Source of the DNA: Solidesulfovibrio magneticus
Lineage (GTDB): Bacteria > Desulfobacterota > Desulfovibrionia > Desulfovibrionales > Desulfovibrionaceae
Length of the DNA: 19,078 nt
Direction: 5' to 3'
Assembly: GCA_002482565.1 (NCBI GenBank)
Contig: DLGG01000070.1
Location: 217 to 19,294 of the forward strand
Shown: in pieces, positions 7,478-14,170 of the stretch
How positions within the stretch are numbered: position 1 is the stretch's first letter
Layout of the letters: each line of letters begins with the position of its first letter
Translations under genes and position numbers: made by a program
Notes under the pieces: generated by a model
Seen by the model: only the letters and a program-made list of their open reading frames with translations
Told to the model about the DNA's origin: nothing
The model's database searches: none

Positions 7478-7947
7478 TCCTCTCCGGGCTGGGGCAGCGA
7501 TCCCAGGGGGAGCGCGCCGGTTTCCTTGACGGTTTGCAGCACCACCGTGGTATTGGTGTCGCGCACGGTGGAGAGCCGGCCGATGACCTTGAGCAGGTCG
7601 GCCAGCGACCTGGTGTCCGGGGCGCGTACCTTGATGAGGTAGGCGGCCGTGCCGGCCACATAGTGGACTTCCTGGACGCCCGGCACGGCGGCGAGCTGCT
7701 GGCCGGTGTCGATGGCCCCCACGGGCTCGTCGGTCTTGACGAAGGTGAAGGCGGTCAGGTCCAAGTCGACCTTGGACGGATCGATGCGGGCCTCGTAGCC
7801 GGTGATGACCCCTTTGCGCTCAAGCTTGCGCACGCGCTCCAGCACGGCCGACGGGGCCATGGACACGGCCCTGGCAATGTCGGCGTTGGAGGTGCGGGCG
7901 TTGTCCTGAAGGATCATCAGAATCCGGCGGTCGATTTCGTCGATCAT
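7474..7947 (-). CDS. Lrp/AsnC-family transcriptional regulator (putative proline-utilisation regulator)
   Basis: A 157-residue feast/famine regulator. Residues 1-60 form the winged HTH (MIDEIDRRILMILQDNART, ADIARAVSMAPSAVLERVRKLERKGVITGY). Residues 65-145 form the RAM ligand-binding domain (TAFTFVKTD, VHYVAGTAAYLIKVRA, STVRDTNTTVVL). Start at ATG 7947 is fixed by AGGAGA 9 bases upstream and by the canonical N-terminus; the frame stays open for over 400 more bases but that part is not family-like. The stop overlaps putA as ATGA, so the two are translationally coupled. By analogy with PutR-type regulators it probably senses proline and controls this operon, possibly also the divergent promoter of the nucleotidase gene. 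Confidence 0.93.
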   Translation of the reverse strand: MIDEIDRRILMILQDNARTSNADIARAVSMAPSAVLERVRKLERKGVITGYEARIDPSKVDLDLTAFTFVKTDEPVGAIDTGQQLAAVPGVQEVHYVAGTAAYLIKVRAPDTRSLADLLKVIGRLSTVRDTNTTVVLQTVKETGALPLGSLPQPGEE

Positions 7948-7970
7948 TCTTGATTTCTCCTGATGTCGAG

Positions 7971-8000
7971 TTAAAAATTCGATTTGGCTCTGCTTGTCAA
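7971..8000 (-). promoter_or_regulatory. Promoter of the lrp-putA operon
   Basis: On the minus strand a perfect TTGACA (8000-7995) is followed, 17-18 bases on, by the AT-rich hexamer TTTTTA/TTTTAA (7977-7971). The lrp Shine-Dalgarno AGGAGA and ATG lie just downstream. The -10 is imperfect, which suits an activated or autoregulated promoter. Confidence 0.55.
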
Positions 8001-8012
8001 GTGGTTTCTTCG

Positions 8013-8036
8013 GTTCGGCTCTTTCTCGGGCCGAAC
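8013..8036 (+). promoter_or_regulatory. Inverted repeat in the 5' region of the 5'-nucleotidase gene
   Basis: GTTCGGC (8013-8019) and GCCGAAC (8030-8036) form a 7-bp dyad around 10 bases. It lies 8 bases before the strong Shine-Dalgarno GGAGGT (8044-8049) of the plus-strand gene. It could be an mRNA hairpin or a protein operator in this 109-bp divergent region; sequence alone does not decide. Confidence 0.4.
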
Positions 8037-8056
8037 AACCTTCGGAGGTCCAAAAA

Positions 8057-9664
8057 ATGCCGCGTTTTAAACAGGTTGTCTGCTTTCTTGGCCTGCTGCT
8101 TCTGTCCGCCCTGCCGGCCCTGGCCGGGGGGGATTTACAGCTCACCATCCTGCACACCAACGACATCCACGCCCACCTGGCCGCCTTCGACGACTTCGGC
8201 GCGTTTTGCGACGAGCAAAAGGACGCGGCCGGCAAATGCCAGGGCGGCGTGGCCCGGCTGGCCACGGCCATCGCCCGGGAGCGGGCCAAGGGCGGCAACC
8301 TCCTGCTCCTCGACGCCGGGGACCAGTTCCAAGGGACGCTGTTTTTCACCAAATACAAGGGTGAGGCCCTGGCCTTTTTCATGAACCGCCTGGGCTACGA
8401 CGCCACGACCCTGGGCAATCATGAATTCGACGATGGGCAAGCCACTTTGGCGAATTTTATTCGGGCGCTCAAGTTCCCGATGACAGCCGCGAATTTCGAA
8501 GCCGAGGCCTCCTCGGCGCTGCATGGCCTGGTTGTGCCGTACATCGTTCGGGAGATGGGCGGCAAAAAGGTGGGAATCATCGGCGTGGCCCAGGTCAAGA
8601 CGCCGCAAATGTCGAGCCCCGGCTCGGGTGTCCACTTTTCCGCGCCGGCGCAGGCCGTCAAAAAAGTCGCCTCCAAGCTGCGCGGCCAGGGCGTGGACAT
8701 CCTCATTGCGCTCAGCCACGCGGGCTTAAGCGGCGACAAGAAGCTGGCCGAAAAAGTCCCGGACCTCGACGTCATCGTCGGCGGCCACAGCCATGTGCTG
8801 CTGGCCAACGGCGTTTCCGAAGCTGTCGGCCCCAGCCCGTACGTGGTGGAGCACCCCGGCGGCGGCAAGACCCTCATCGTCACCGCCGGCTCTTGGGGCC
8901 GCTACCTCGGCGACCTGCGCGCCACCTTCGACGCCGCCGGCCGTGTCGCCGCCTACGAAGGAAACCCCATCCGCCTCGACGCCGCCGTGGTCGAAGACCC
9001 GGCCACCCGGGCCGAGGTCGAGCGCTTCGCCAAACCCCTGGCCGCCTTCCGCGAAACCGTGGTCGGCCGCACCGAAAAACCGCTCGGCGCGGCCATGTGC
9101 CGCCAGGAGGAATGCGCCGCCGGCGACCTCATGGCCGAGGCGCTCCTGGCCGCCGGCCGGCGCTACAACGCCACCATGGCCATGGCCAACGGCGGCGGCA
9201 TCCGGGCCGGCATCGCCCCGGGCAATATCACCCTGGGCGACGTGCTGACCGCCTTCCCCTTTCCCAACACCCTCACCGTCGTCACCCTCACCGGAGCCGA
9301 CATCAAGGCCGCCCTGGAACATGGCGTGGGCAACGTCGGCCTCACCGACGGCACCGGCCGGTTCCCGCAAGTCGCCGGCCTGCGCTACGCCTACGATCCG
9401 GCCAAGCCGGCCGGATCGCGCATCGTGCGCGTCGAGGCCGCCGACGCTGCCGGCCGCTTCTCGCCGCTTAAGCCTGAAGCCGACTACCGCGTCGCCATGG
9501 CCGATTTCCTCTACCGCGGCGGCGACGGCTACGCGCTTTTCGCCAAGGCCGGCCGCGACGTGGAACAAGACGGCACGCCCGTGGCCGACATCGTGGCCGA
9601 CTGGCTGCGCCGCCACGATCCGGTGAAGCTGGAACTGGACGGCCGGATCACGACGACGCCGTAG
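8057..9664 (+). CDS. Secreted 5'-nucleotidase / UshA-family bifunctional metallophosphatase
   Basis: Periplasmic or exported enzyme that hydrolyses extracellular nucleotides (in relatives also UDP-sugars or cyclic nucleotides), releasing nucleoside and phosphate. The 535-residue protein starts with a Sec signal peptide (MPRFKQVVCFLGLLLLSA, cleavage near ALA-G). The metallophosphoesterase domain follows with the two-metal site: TNDIHAH (Asp36, His38, His40), GDQFQG (Asp89), GNHEFDDG (Asn121, His122), ALSHAGL and GGHSHV. The C-terminal 5'-nucleotidase domain (about 330-520) has MANGGGIRAG and FPFPNTLTVV, the substrate-binding region. ATG 8057 has GGAGGT 7 bases upstream. It is divergent from lrp-putA and convergent with the OlsF-like gene. 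Exact substrate is unknown. Confidence 0.93.
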   Translation: MPRFKQVVCFLGLLLLSALPALAGGDLQLTILHTNDIHAHLAAFDDFGAFCDEQKDAAGKCQGGVARLATAIARERAKGGNLLLLDAGDQFQGTLFFTKYKGEALAFFMNRLGYDATTLGNHEFDDGQATLANFIRALKFPMTAANFEAEASSALHGLVVPYIVREMGGKKVGIIGVAQVKTPQMSSPGSGVHFSAPAQAVKKVASKLRGQGVDILIALSHAGLSGDKKLAEKVPDLDVIVGGHSHVLLANGVSEAVGPSPYVVEHPGGGKTLIVTAGSWGRYLGDLRATFDAAGRVAAYEGNPIRLDAAVVEDPATRAEVERFAKPLAAFRETVVGRTEKPLGAAMCRQEECAAGDLMAEALLAAGRRYNATMAMANGGGIRAGIAPGNITLGDVLTAFPFPNTLTVVTLTGADIKAALEHGVGNVGLTDGTGRFPQVAGLRYAYDPAKPAGSRIVRVEAADAAGRFSPLKPEADYRVAMADFLYRGGDGYALFAKAGRDVEQDGTPVADIVADWLRRHDPVKLELDGRITTTP

Positions 9665-9724
9665 GGGCGGGGTGAAGGGAGGGGGAAGATAGAGAGGAGG
9701 ATCGAGAGGAGGATAAAGACGAAT

Positions 9725-9764
9725 CGGGCGCTGCCCGAACCCGCCGGGGGCCTTAGGCCCCCGG
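9725..9764. repeat. Pair of GC palindromes, terminator-like
   Basis: CGGGC-gct-GCCCG (9725-9737) is followed by a 9-bp stem CCGGGGGCC-tta-GGCCCCCGG (9744-9764). There is no T-run on either strand. From memory this type of palindrome recurs between genes in Desulfovibrio-like genomes; that is unchecked. Confidence 0.55.
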
Positions 9765-9831
9765 ACCCCCGGCACGGTTTTGGGATGGGCGGGACGGTGG
9801 ACGGCGTATGGTTTATGGCCCGAGAGAAGAC

Positions 9832-9902
9832 GGGAGCTGGAATTTTCGGGTTGCCGTTCAGGCGGAAGCCGCCCGGACGGCAACCCGGAAATTCCAGCTC
9901 CC
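9832..9902. repeat. Long near-perfect hairpin 1
   Basis: Arms 9832-9857 and 9877-9902 pair over 26 positions with only one G-T wobble (9846/9888). The stem continues inward, with one mismatch, through GGCGG (9861-9865) and CCGCC (9869-9873), closed by a 3-nt loop. It is much longer than a standard terminator stem. Confidence 0.9.
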
Positions 9903-9911
9903 ACCTCGCCA

Positions 9912-9969
9912 GCGAACGGGGCGGATTTTGGCGCGAGCAAAGCCTCGCGCCAAAATCCGCCCCGTTCGC
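9912..9969. repeat. Long perfect hairpin 2 (26-bp arms)
   Basis: Arms 9912-9937 and 9944-9969 are exact reverse complements over 26 bp, with the 6-nt loop CAAAGC. It starts 9 bases after hairpin 1 and ends 20 bases before the stop codon of the minus-strand OlsF-like gene. No T-run follows on either strand. Confidence 0.95.
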
Positions 9970-9989
9970 GTTCTTGAAAAATGGGAGGG

Positions 9990-11849
9990 TTAGGCGCAGC
10001 GCTCCAGGGTGGCCGCTTCGGCCTGGGCGGCCTCTTCGTGGTGAGCCACGAAAGCGGCAAGCCCCTCCTTGCCCATGTAGCGTTCGAGCTGACGGCGCTC
10101 GGCCTGGAGCAGGTCCACCACGATAAGCCCGTCGAGGCAGTTGCCGAACTCCTTGTCCACGTTGAAGGCCAACAGCTTGCCGCCGAGTTTGAGGTATTGG
10201 CGCAAAAGCACCGGGATGCCTTTGCGGTCGGCCTCAATGTCGTCAATAAGCGTCAGCAGGTCGTCGAGGTCGGCGACTAAGGTCTTGGCCGCCCGGGCCA
10301 GCCAGGTCTGGCCGCGCAGCGGCGTTTTGGGTTTGACGTGCCGGGCCAGGACCGGGTGGGACACGTGGCCTTCCAGATAGCCGGCCATGAGCCGGCGCGA
10401 GGCGTGCTTGTATTCGCTGGTGATGCTGACCGGGCCGAAAAGGATGCGGTAGCGCGGCTCGCGCACGACCATCTGGGCCAGGCCTTTCCAGAGCAGCAGC
10501 AGCGGGGCATAGCTTTTCTGGTATTCCGGCCGCACAAACGACCGCCCCATCTCCAGGGCCGGGTCGATGTTGGCGAAGAACTTGGTTTTGAGCACGAACA
10601 GCGTGCTGGTGTACAGGCCATGCTTGCCCTTGGCGGCCAGCAGTTCGTCGGTGCGGCCGATGCGGTAGGCTCCGGCGATTTCCTTTTTCTCGACGTTCCA
10701 GAGGAACAGGTGGCGGTAGTGGGGATCGAACTCGTCGAGGTCGCAGGCTTTGCCCGTTCCTTCGCCCACCCGGCGGAAGGTGTATTCCCGCAGCCGCCCG
10801 ATCTCCCGCAGGGCCAGCGGGATGGCCTCGGCCTTGGCCTCGATGACGGCGAATTCGCCGCTGCGGTGCAGGACGGCGCTCTCGGGCAGCCGGCCGATCT
10901 CGTCGGCCAACAGTACCGGGTTCACGGCCGGGATGAGGGCGTCCTGGCGGCCGCCGGTCCGGGGCGGAAACAGCGGCGGCAGCAGGCGGGGCTTGTGCGG
11001 TCGGTCGCGCAGCAAGGCCACGCGCAGGCGCAGATGGCGGGTGATGCAGGCGTCGGGGTCGGCGTTGCGGCTGGCCAGGCGCTCCAGGCGGTCGGCCGGC
11101 ACGGGCGAACCGATGCGGGCTTCGACGGTGGCCCCCTGCTTGTTGGCCAGCTCGCGGGGGAGCATGAGCGTGCGAAGCATCGGGTGGACGAGGCCAAGGG
11201 TCTGGAACAGGAGGCTGTTTTTGCCGGAGAAGCGGATGGGCACCACCGTGGCCCCGGTCTTGCGCACAAGCCGCGCCACCGAGGGGTTCCACTGCGGGTC
11301 GGCCACGTCCAGGCGGCCGTTTATCAGTCGGGGATGGGCCACGGCCCCGGCCGGAAACATGCCGAGCAGGCCGCCGGCGCGCAGCACGGACAGACATTCC
11401 TTGAGCGGACGCACGTTGCGGGTGGTGGCGTCGGCTCCGCCGAAGGGATCGACGAACACGAACAGCTCGCGCACCTGGGGCAGGCGCGAGAGCAGGAAAT
11501 TGGCCATGATCTTGGCGTCGGGCCGCACGGCCAGGAGCATCTTGGCCAGCACCAGCCCCTCCAGGCAGCCGAAGGGATGGTTGGCAACCACGACCACCGG
11601 GCCGGTCTTGGGGATGCGCTCCAGCTCCTCGGGGCTAACCCGGATGGAAACGTCGAGGTCGGTCAGCAAGGCGTCGATGTAGCCGGCGGCGTCGGCCTGG
11701 GCGGGCAGCCGGCCATGGATGGCTTCGAGCTTGTCCAGGCCAAGAAGCTTGAAAGCCGCCGGGCGCAGGAAGCTGACTGCCCGGCGGGCAAACGCGCCGC
11801 TGACATGGGGCGCGAGATCGAAGACGTCGCGGTGGCTGGTGGTGGTCAT
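9990..11849 (-). CDS. Fused acyltransferase, OlsF-type ornithine lipid synthase
   Basis: A 619-residue two-domain acyltransferase. The N-terminal domain (about 60-270) is PlsC/lysophospholipid-acyltransferase-like: VVVVANHPFGCLEG with His91 and Glu97, then MFPAGAVAHP and ATVVPIRFSGKNS. The C-terminal domain (about 300-600) looks like the OlsB/GNAT-like N-acyltransferase family: FAVIEAKAEAIPLALREIG, LREYTFRRVGEGTG, DEFDPHYRHLFLWN, IAGAYRIGRTDELL and EMGRSFVRPEYQKSYAPLLLLWKGL. This order matches OlsF, where the C-terminal part makes lyso-ornithine lipid and the N-terminal part adds the second acyl chain. Ornithine lipids are phosphorus-free membrane lipids. ATG 11849 is chosen over an upstream in-frame start because AGAGG lies 7 bases before it. 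It is divergent from the MerR-like gene and convergent with the nucleotidase gene. Substrate is inferred from family only. Confidence 0.8.
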   Translation of the reverse strand: MTTTSHRDVFDLAPHVSGAFARRAVSFLRPAAFKLLGLDKLEAIHGRLPAQADAAGYIDALLTDLDVSIRVSPEELERIPKTGPVVVVANHPFGCLEGLVLAKMLLAVRPDAKIMANFLLSRLPQVRELFVFVDPFGGADATTRNVRPLKECLSVLRAGGLLGMFPAGAVAHPRLINGRLDVADPQWNPSVARLVRKTGATVVPIRFSGKNSLLFQTLGLVHPMLRTLMLPRELANKQGATVEARIGSPVPADRLERLASRNADPDACITRHLRLRVALLRDRPHKPRLLPPLFPPRTGGRQDALIPAVNPVLLADEIGRLPESAVLHRSGEFAVIEAKAEAIPLALREIGRLREYTFRRVGEGTGKACDLDEFDPHYRHLFLWNVEKKEIAGAYRIGRTDELLAAKGKHGLYTSTLFVLKTKFFANIDPALEMGRSFVRPEYQKSYAPLLLLWKGLAQMVVREPRYRILFGPVSITSEYKHASRRLMAGYLEGHVSHPVLARHVKPKTPLRGQTWLARAAKTLVADLDDLLTLIDDIEADRKGIPVLLRQYLKLGGKLLAFNVDKEFGNCLDGLIVVDLLQAERRQLERYMGKEGLAAFVAHHEEAAQAEAATLERCA

Positions 11850-12060
11850 GGCTTCGCCTCTCTTGTCGGCCGTCTTTCGGCCCACGGTGCATGTTGGGGC
11901 ATCCTGGCCGGCCGATGTGGCGGCGTTGTGGCGTTTTTGGGCGCTTGCTTGACGATTGCGCGGCGCTTTGCGGCGGTTTACCGGCCGGGCGGGAAGCGGC
12001 TTGACAGGGCAGGGCGCGGCGGTTCAAGGCTGTTGGACGCCGTTTTCTCGGGAGGCCGAC

Positions 12061-12666
12061 GTGGCCGACAACCGCCTGTATTCCATCGCCGCCATGGCCA
12101 AGATTCTGGATATGCCGGAATCGACGCTGCACTATTGGAAAAACCGTTTCGACGACGTGCTGCCAAGCTTCGGGACCGGACGCGGCAAGCGCTACCGGAC
12201 CGAGGCGGTGGCGATTTTTCGCGATATCGGGGCCATGCTGGCCCAGGGGTTGTCGGCCGGCGACGTGCGGGCGGAGCTTGCCCGGCGCTATCCGGTCAAT
12301 GTGGGCAGCGGGGAGGCGAAAAGCCCGGCCTCACCCCTGGCGACGACGACCGGCGGCGAGCCGGGCGGGGGCGTGGACGCCCAGACCATGCTGGCCATGG
12401 CCTCGGCCATTGGCGCGGAGATCGCCCGGACCCTGGCCGAACAGCTTGGGCGGGGCCAGCCCGGCGGGCCGGCCGCCTTGCCGGAGGCAACCATGACCGC
12501 CTTTACGAGCGAGCTGGCGCAGGCCCGGGCCGAAAACGCCGCCCTGGCCGACAAGGTGCGGGTGCTGGAGTCCGAACTGGTGCGCCTGCGCAAGGACCGC
12601 CGCGAGCTGGAAACCTACCTGCTGGGCAAGATCAAGGCCCTGGGCGAGGGACGCGATAACGGCTGA
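12061..12666 (+). CDS. MerR-type HTH protein with C-terminal coiled coil
   Basis: A 201-residue DNA-binding protein. Residues 5-75 form a MerR winged HTH (LYSIAAMAKILDMPESTLHY, then KRYRTEAVAIFRDIGAMLAQGLS). A low-complexity Gly/Ala/Pro/Thr linker covers about 82-105. A helical C-terminal part (about 110-198) ends in a strong coiled coil (ELAQARAENAALADKVRVL, ELVRLRKDRRELETYL). There are no sensor cysteines, so it is not a metal-type MerR. GTG at 12061 is the start, given GGAGG at 12051-12055; the frame upstream has no family-like sequence. A terminator overlaps the stop codon. Targets are unknown. Confidence 0.82.
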   Translation: MADNRLYSIAAMAKILDMPESTLHYWKNRFDDVLPSFGTGRGKRYRTEAVAIFRDIGAMLAQGLSAGDVRAELARRYPVNVGSGEAKSPASPLATTTGGEPGGGVDAQTMLAMASAIGAEIARTLAEQLGRGQPGGPAALPEATMTAFTSELAQARAENAALADKVRVLESELVRLRKDRRELETYLLGKIKALGEGRDNG

Positions 12667-12678
12667 GGCCGTTTTTTT
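12658..12678 (+). terminator. Intrinsic terminator overlapping the MerR-like gene's stop codon
   Basis: AACGGC (12658-12663) pairs with GCCGTT (12668-12673) around a 4-nt loop, then the T-run reaches 12678. The TGA stop (12664-12666) lies in the loop, so the last codons form the stem. It insulates the tetR operator region that starts about 10 bp later. Confidence 0.75.
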
Positions 12679-12686
12679 GGCTTGAC

Positions 12687-12710
12687 CGATTAGACCGACC
12701 GGTCTAATCG
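12687..12710 (+). promoter_or_regulatory. Palindromic TetR operator over the tetR promoter
   Basis: CGATTAGACC and GGTCTAATCG are perfect 10-bp inverted arms around the 4-base centre GACC. The right arm contains TCTAAT (12703-12708), a 5/6 match to a -10 hexamer, so repressor binding would occlude RNA polymerase. It lies 7 bp before the tetR ATG, the classic place for TetR autoregulation. Confidence 0.85.
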
Positions 12711-12717
12711 TCTCCCC

Positions 12718-13299
12718 ATGAACGAGACCGCGCGGGAGCGCATCATCCGGGCCGGCGCGGCCATCATGCATGGCCAGGGCTATGCCGCCACGGGGCTCAA
12801 GGAGATCCTGGACGCGGCCGGCGCGCCCAAGGGCTCGTTTTACCACTATTTCCCAAGCAAGGAAGCCTTTGCCCTGGCGGTCATCGAGCACTACGAGGCG
12901 ATGCTCGGGGAGCTTGGCCGGCCGGCGCTGACCACCGAGGGCCTGACCTGCCGGGAGCGGCTGGCGCTTTTCGTGGCCCGCTACCGGGAAACCCAGGCCG
13001 AGGGCGGGTTTCGGCGCGGCTGTCCCATCGGCAATCTCGTGCTGGAGATGGCCGGACAGTCCGAGGTGTTGGGGAAGCGGTTGGCCGTGTCCCTCGCGGG
13101 CCTGACGCGGTTTTTTGAACGTCTGGTCGCGGCCGGCCAGGCGAGCGGGGAGATCGAGGCGGGCCTCGACGCGGCCGAGGCGGCCGGCTTTCTGGCCGGG
13201 GCCTGGCAGGGGGCGCTTATGCGCATGAAGGCGGCCCGCAATGACGGTCCGCTGGCGACCTTTGAGACCTTTGCCGCACGCCTGCTTTTTGGGGCCTAG
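12718..13299 (+). CDS. TetR/AcrR-family transcriptional repressor
   Basis: A 193-residue one-component repressor. Residues 5-50 form the TetR HTH (ERIIRAGAAIMHGQGYAATG, LKEILDAAGAPKGSFYHYF, PSKEAFALAVI). The remaining all-helical ligand domain, with GCPIGNLVLEMAG at about residue 100, resembles the LmrA/YxaF-type subgroup, whose ligands are small hydrophobic or reactive molecules; the inducer here is unknown. The ATG is 7 bp downstream of a 24-bp palindrome and has no Shine-Dalgarno, so the message may be leaderless. A related site precedes the CGGC-domain gene, suggesting both are controlled by this protein. Confidence 0.92.
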   Translation: MNETARERIIRAGAAIMHGQGYAATGLKEILDAAGAPKGSFYHYFPSKEAFALAVIEHYEAMLGELGRPALTTEGLTCRERLALFVARYRETQAEGGFRRGCPIGNLVLEMAGQSEVLGKRLAVSLAGLTRFFERLVAAGQASGEIEAGLDAAEAAGFLAGAWQGALMRMKAARNDGPLATFETFAARLLFGA

Positions 13300-13390
13300 G
13301 CTGGGCAACGCCGTCCCCGCGCAAGGAAGAGGCAAGGCTTGGCGGCCGGACAACCGCCTGGGCCGGCTGAATCACCTTGGTGCGAAACGA

Positions 13391-13410
13391 AAACGCGTGA
13401 GCGGTTTTTT
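13391..13410 (+). terminator. Weak terminator-like hairpin after tetR
   Basis: A short stem with one bulge (AACGC around GTGA against GCGGTT) is followed by a run of Ts ending about 13411. The stem is only about 5 bp, so it is weak. It would separate tetR from the CGGC-domain gene, which then needs its own promoter. Confidence 0.3.
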
Positions 13411-13425
13411 TCGAATCCGCAACAA

Positions 13426-13444
13426 GACGACCGGTCTACTCGTC
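13426..13444 (+). promoter_or_regulatory. Second TetR-type site upstream of the CGGC-domain gene
   Basis: GACCGGTCTACTCG (13429-13442) repeats the centre and right arm of the tetR operator with 13 of 14 identical. The left arm is poor, but a different dyad GACGA...TCGTC spans 13426-13444. TCTACT (13435-13440) may be the -10. It ends about 25 bp before the ATG at 13469. Confidence 0.6.
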
Positions 13445-13468
13445 GGCCGGCAAACCCGGAGAAAAACC

Positions 13469-13906
13469 ATGACCGACATCGGCATTTTGACCTGTTCCAA
13501 CACGACCCAGGACGTGGGGTGCAGCGTGTTTGGCTGCTTGCGGGCGGTTAGTGAAGCCCAGGCCCCGTTTTCGGCGGCGCAGTATCCGGACGGGGTCCGG
13601 TTGGCGGGGGTCATCAGTTGCGCCGGCTGCGCCGGCAAGCGGGCCCATGAAAAGATCCTTCGCCGGGTGGGAGCCTTGGCCGCTTCCGGGGCCAGGGCCA
13701 TCCACTTCGCCACCTGCATGGTGGAGGGCTGTCCATTCCTGGCGCGCTACGAAAGCGTGATCCGGGAAGCCTATCCCGAGCTGTCGGTGGTGCGGGGCAG
13801 CCATGCCCGGCCGTCCGAGGCGTTTTTGGCGCGCCTGGACGCCGCCATGGCCGCGCCGCGCCAAAGCGTCCCGGAGATCGCGGCGGCCCTGCGGGCCGGG
13901 GCCTGA
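13469..13906 (+). CDS. CGGC-domain predicted metal-binding protein
   Basis: A 145-residue cytoplasmic protein of the CGGC family, predicted to bind metal through conserved cysteines; its biochemical role is unknown. Cysteines cluster in three places: near the N-terminus (MTDIGILTCSNTTQDVGCS, then FGCL), the family signature SCAGCAGKRAHEK, and HFATCMVEGCPF. The overall alternating beta/alpha pattern fits a Rossmann-like fold. ATG 13469 is preceded by GGAGAA at the right distance, and the family-typical N-terminus begins there; the frame extends upstream through tetR and is not used. The related operator upstream ties it to the TetR protein, suggesting a response to metal, redox or electrophile stress; that last step is inference. 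Confidence 0.82.
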   Translation: MTDIGILTCSNTTQDVGCSVFGCLRAVSEAQAPFSAAQYPDGVRLAGVISCAGCAGKRAHEKILRRVGALAASGARAIHFATCMVEGCPFLARYESVIREAYPELSVVRGSHARPSEAFLARLDAAMAAPRQSVPEIAAALRAGA

Positions 13907-14093
13907 ACCCGGACGCGTCGAGCCCAGGCGGAGAAGGCCGCGCGGGGTTTAGGCCAAGCCCGGCATCCGCCAAGAACAGCGGCCGTGGGCAGTGGAACGC
14001 GTCAACACGACGAGGCGCCGCCGCCAAGGGCCGCGCTTTTCGAGGACGCCCCGCCGGCAAGGACGGGCACGACGGTTCAGGAGCGCGAGGGGC

Positions 14094-14147
14094 AAAAAAA
14101 CGGGGAGGCCGGCCTTCCGGTTGTCCAACCGGGAAACCGACCTCCCC
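14094..14147 (-). terminator. Intrinsic terminator of the 414-residue uncharacterised gene
   Basis: GGGGAGG (14102-14108) pairs with CCTCCCC (14141-14147). Inside is a second stem CCGGTTG/CAACCGG (14117-14123 and 14126-14132). On the minus strand the outer stem is followed by seven Ts (14100-14094). It lies about 130 bp past the stop codon. Confidence 0.75.
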
Positions 14148-14170
14148 TTCTTCGAGGACTGTCGCTGGGT

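Larger units (their letters stand above)
9665..9989. other. Convergent intergenic region rich in palindromes
   Basis: This 325-bp space between two convergent stop codons holds no credible gene. It contains a 12-bp-period purine repeat (9692-9714, GAGAGGAGGAT twice), two small GC palindromes (9725-9764), and two very long hairpins (9832-9902, 9912-9969). The whole interval appears to be transcription-termination or repeat DNA. Confidence 0.7.

Noticed and set aside
4691..7642. A 983-codon open frame on the plus strand opposite putA
   Set aside because: It runs antisense to a clearly real enzyme. Its sequence is rich in Gly, His, Asp and Val without domains, as expected from the complement of GC-biased codons.
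8726..10246. A 506-codon minus-strand open frame covering the hairpin region and the nucleotidase
   Set aside because: It overlaps two real genes in other frames and crosses palindromic DNA; no recognisable domain.
10338..12659. A 773-codon plus-strand open frame spanning the acyltransferase and the MerR-like gene
   Set aside because: It is antisense to the OlsF-like gene and out of frame with the MerR-like gene. No family-like sequence; a GC-bias artefact.
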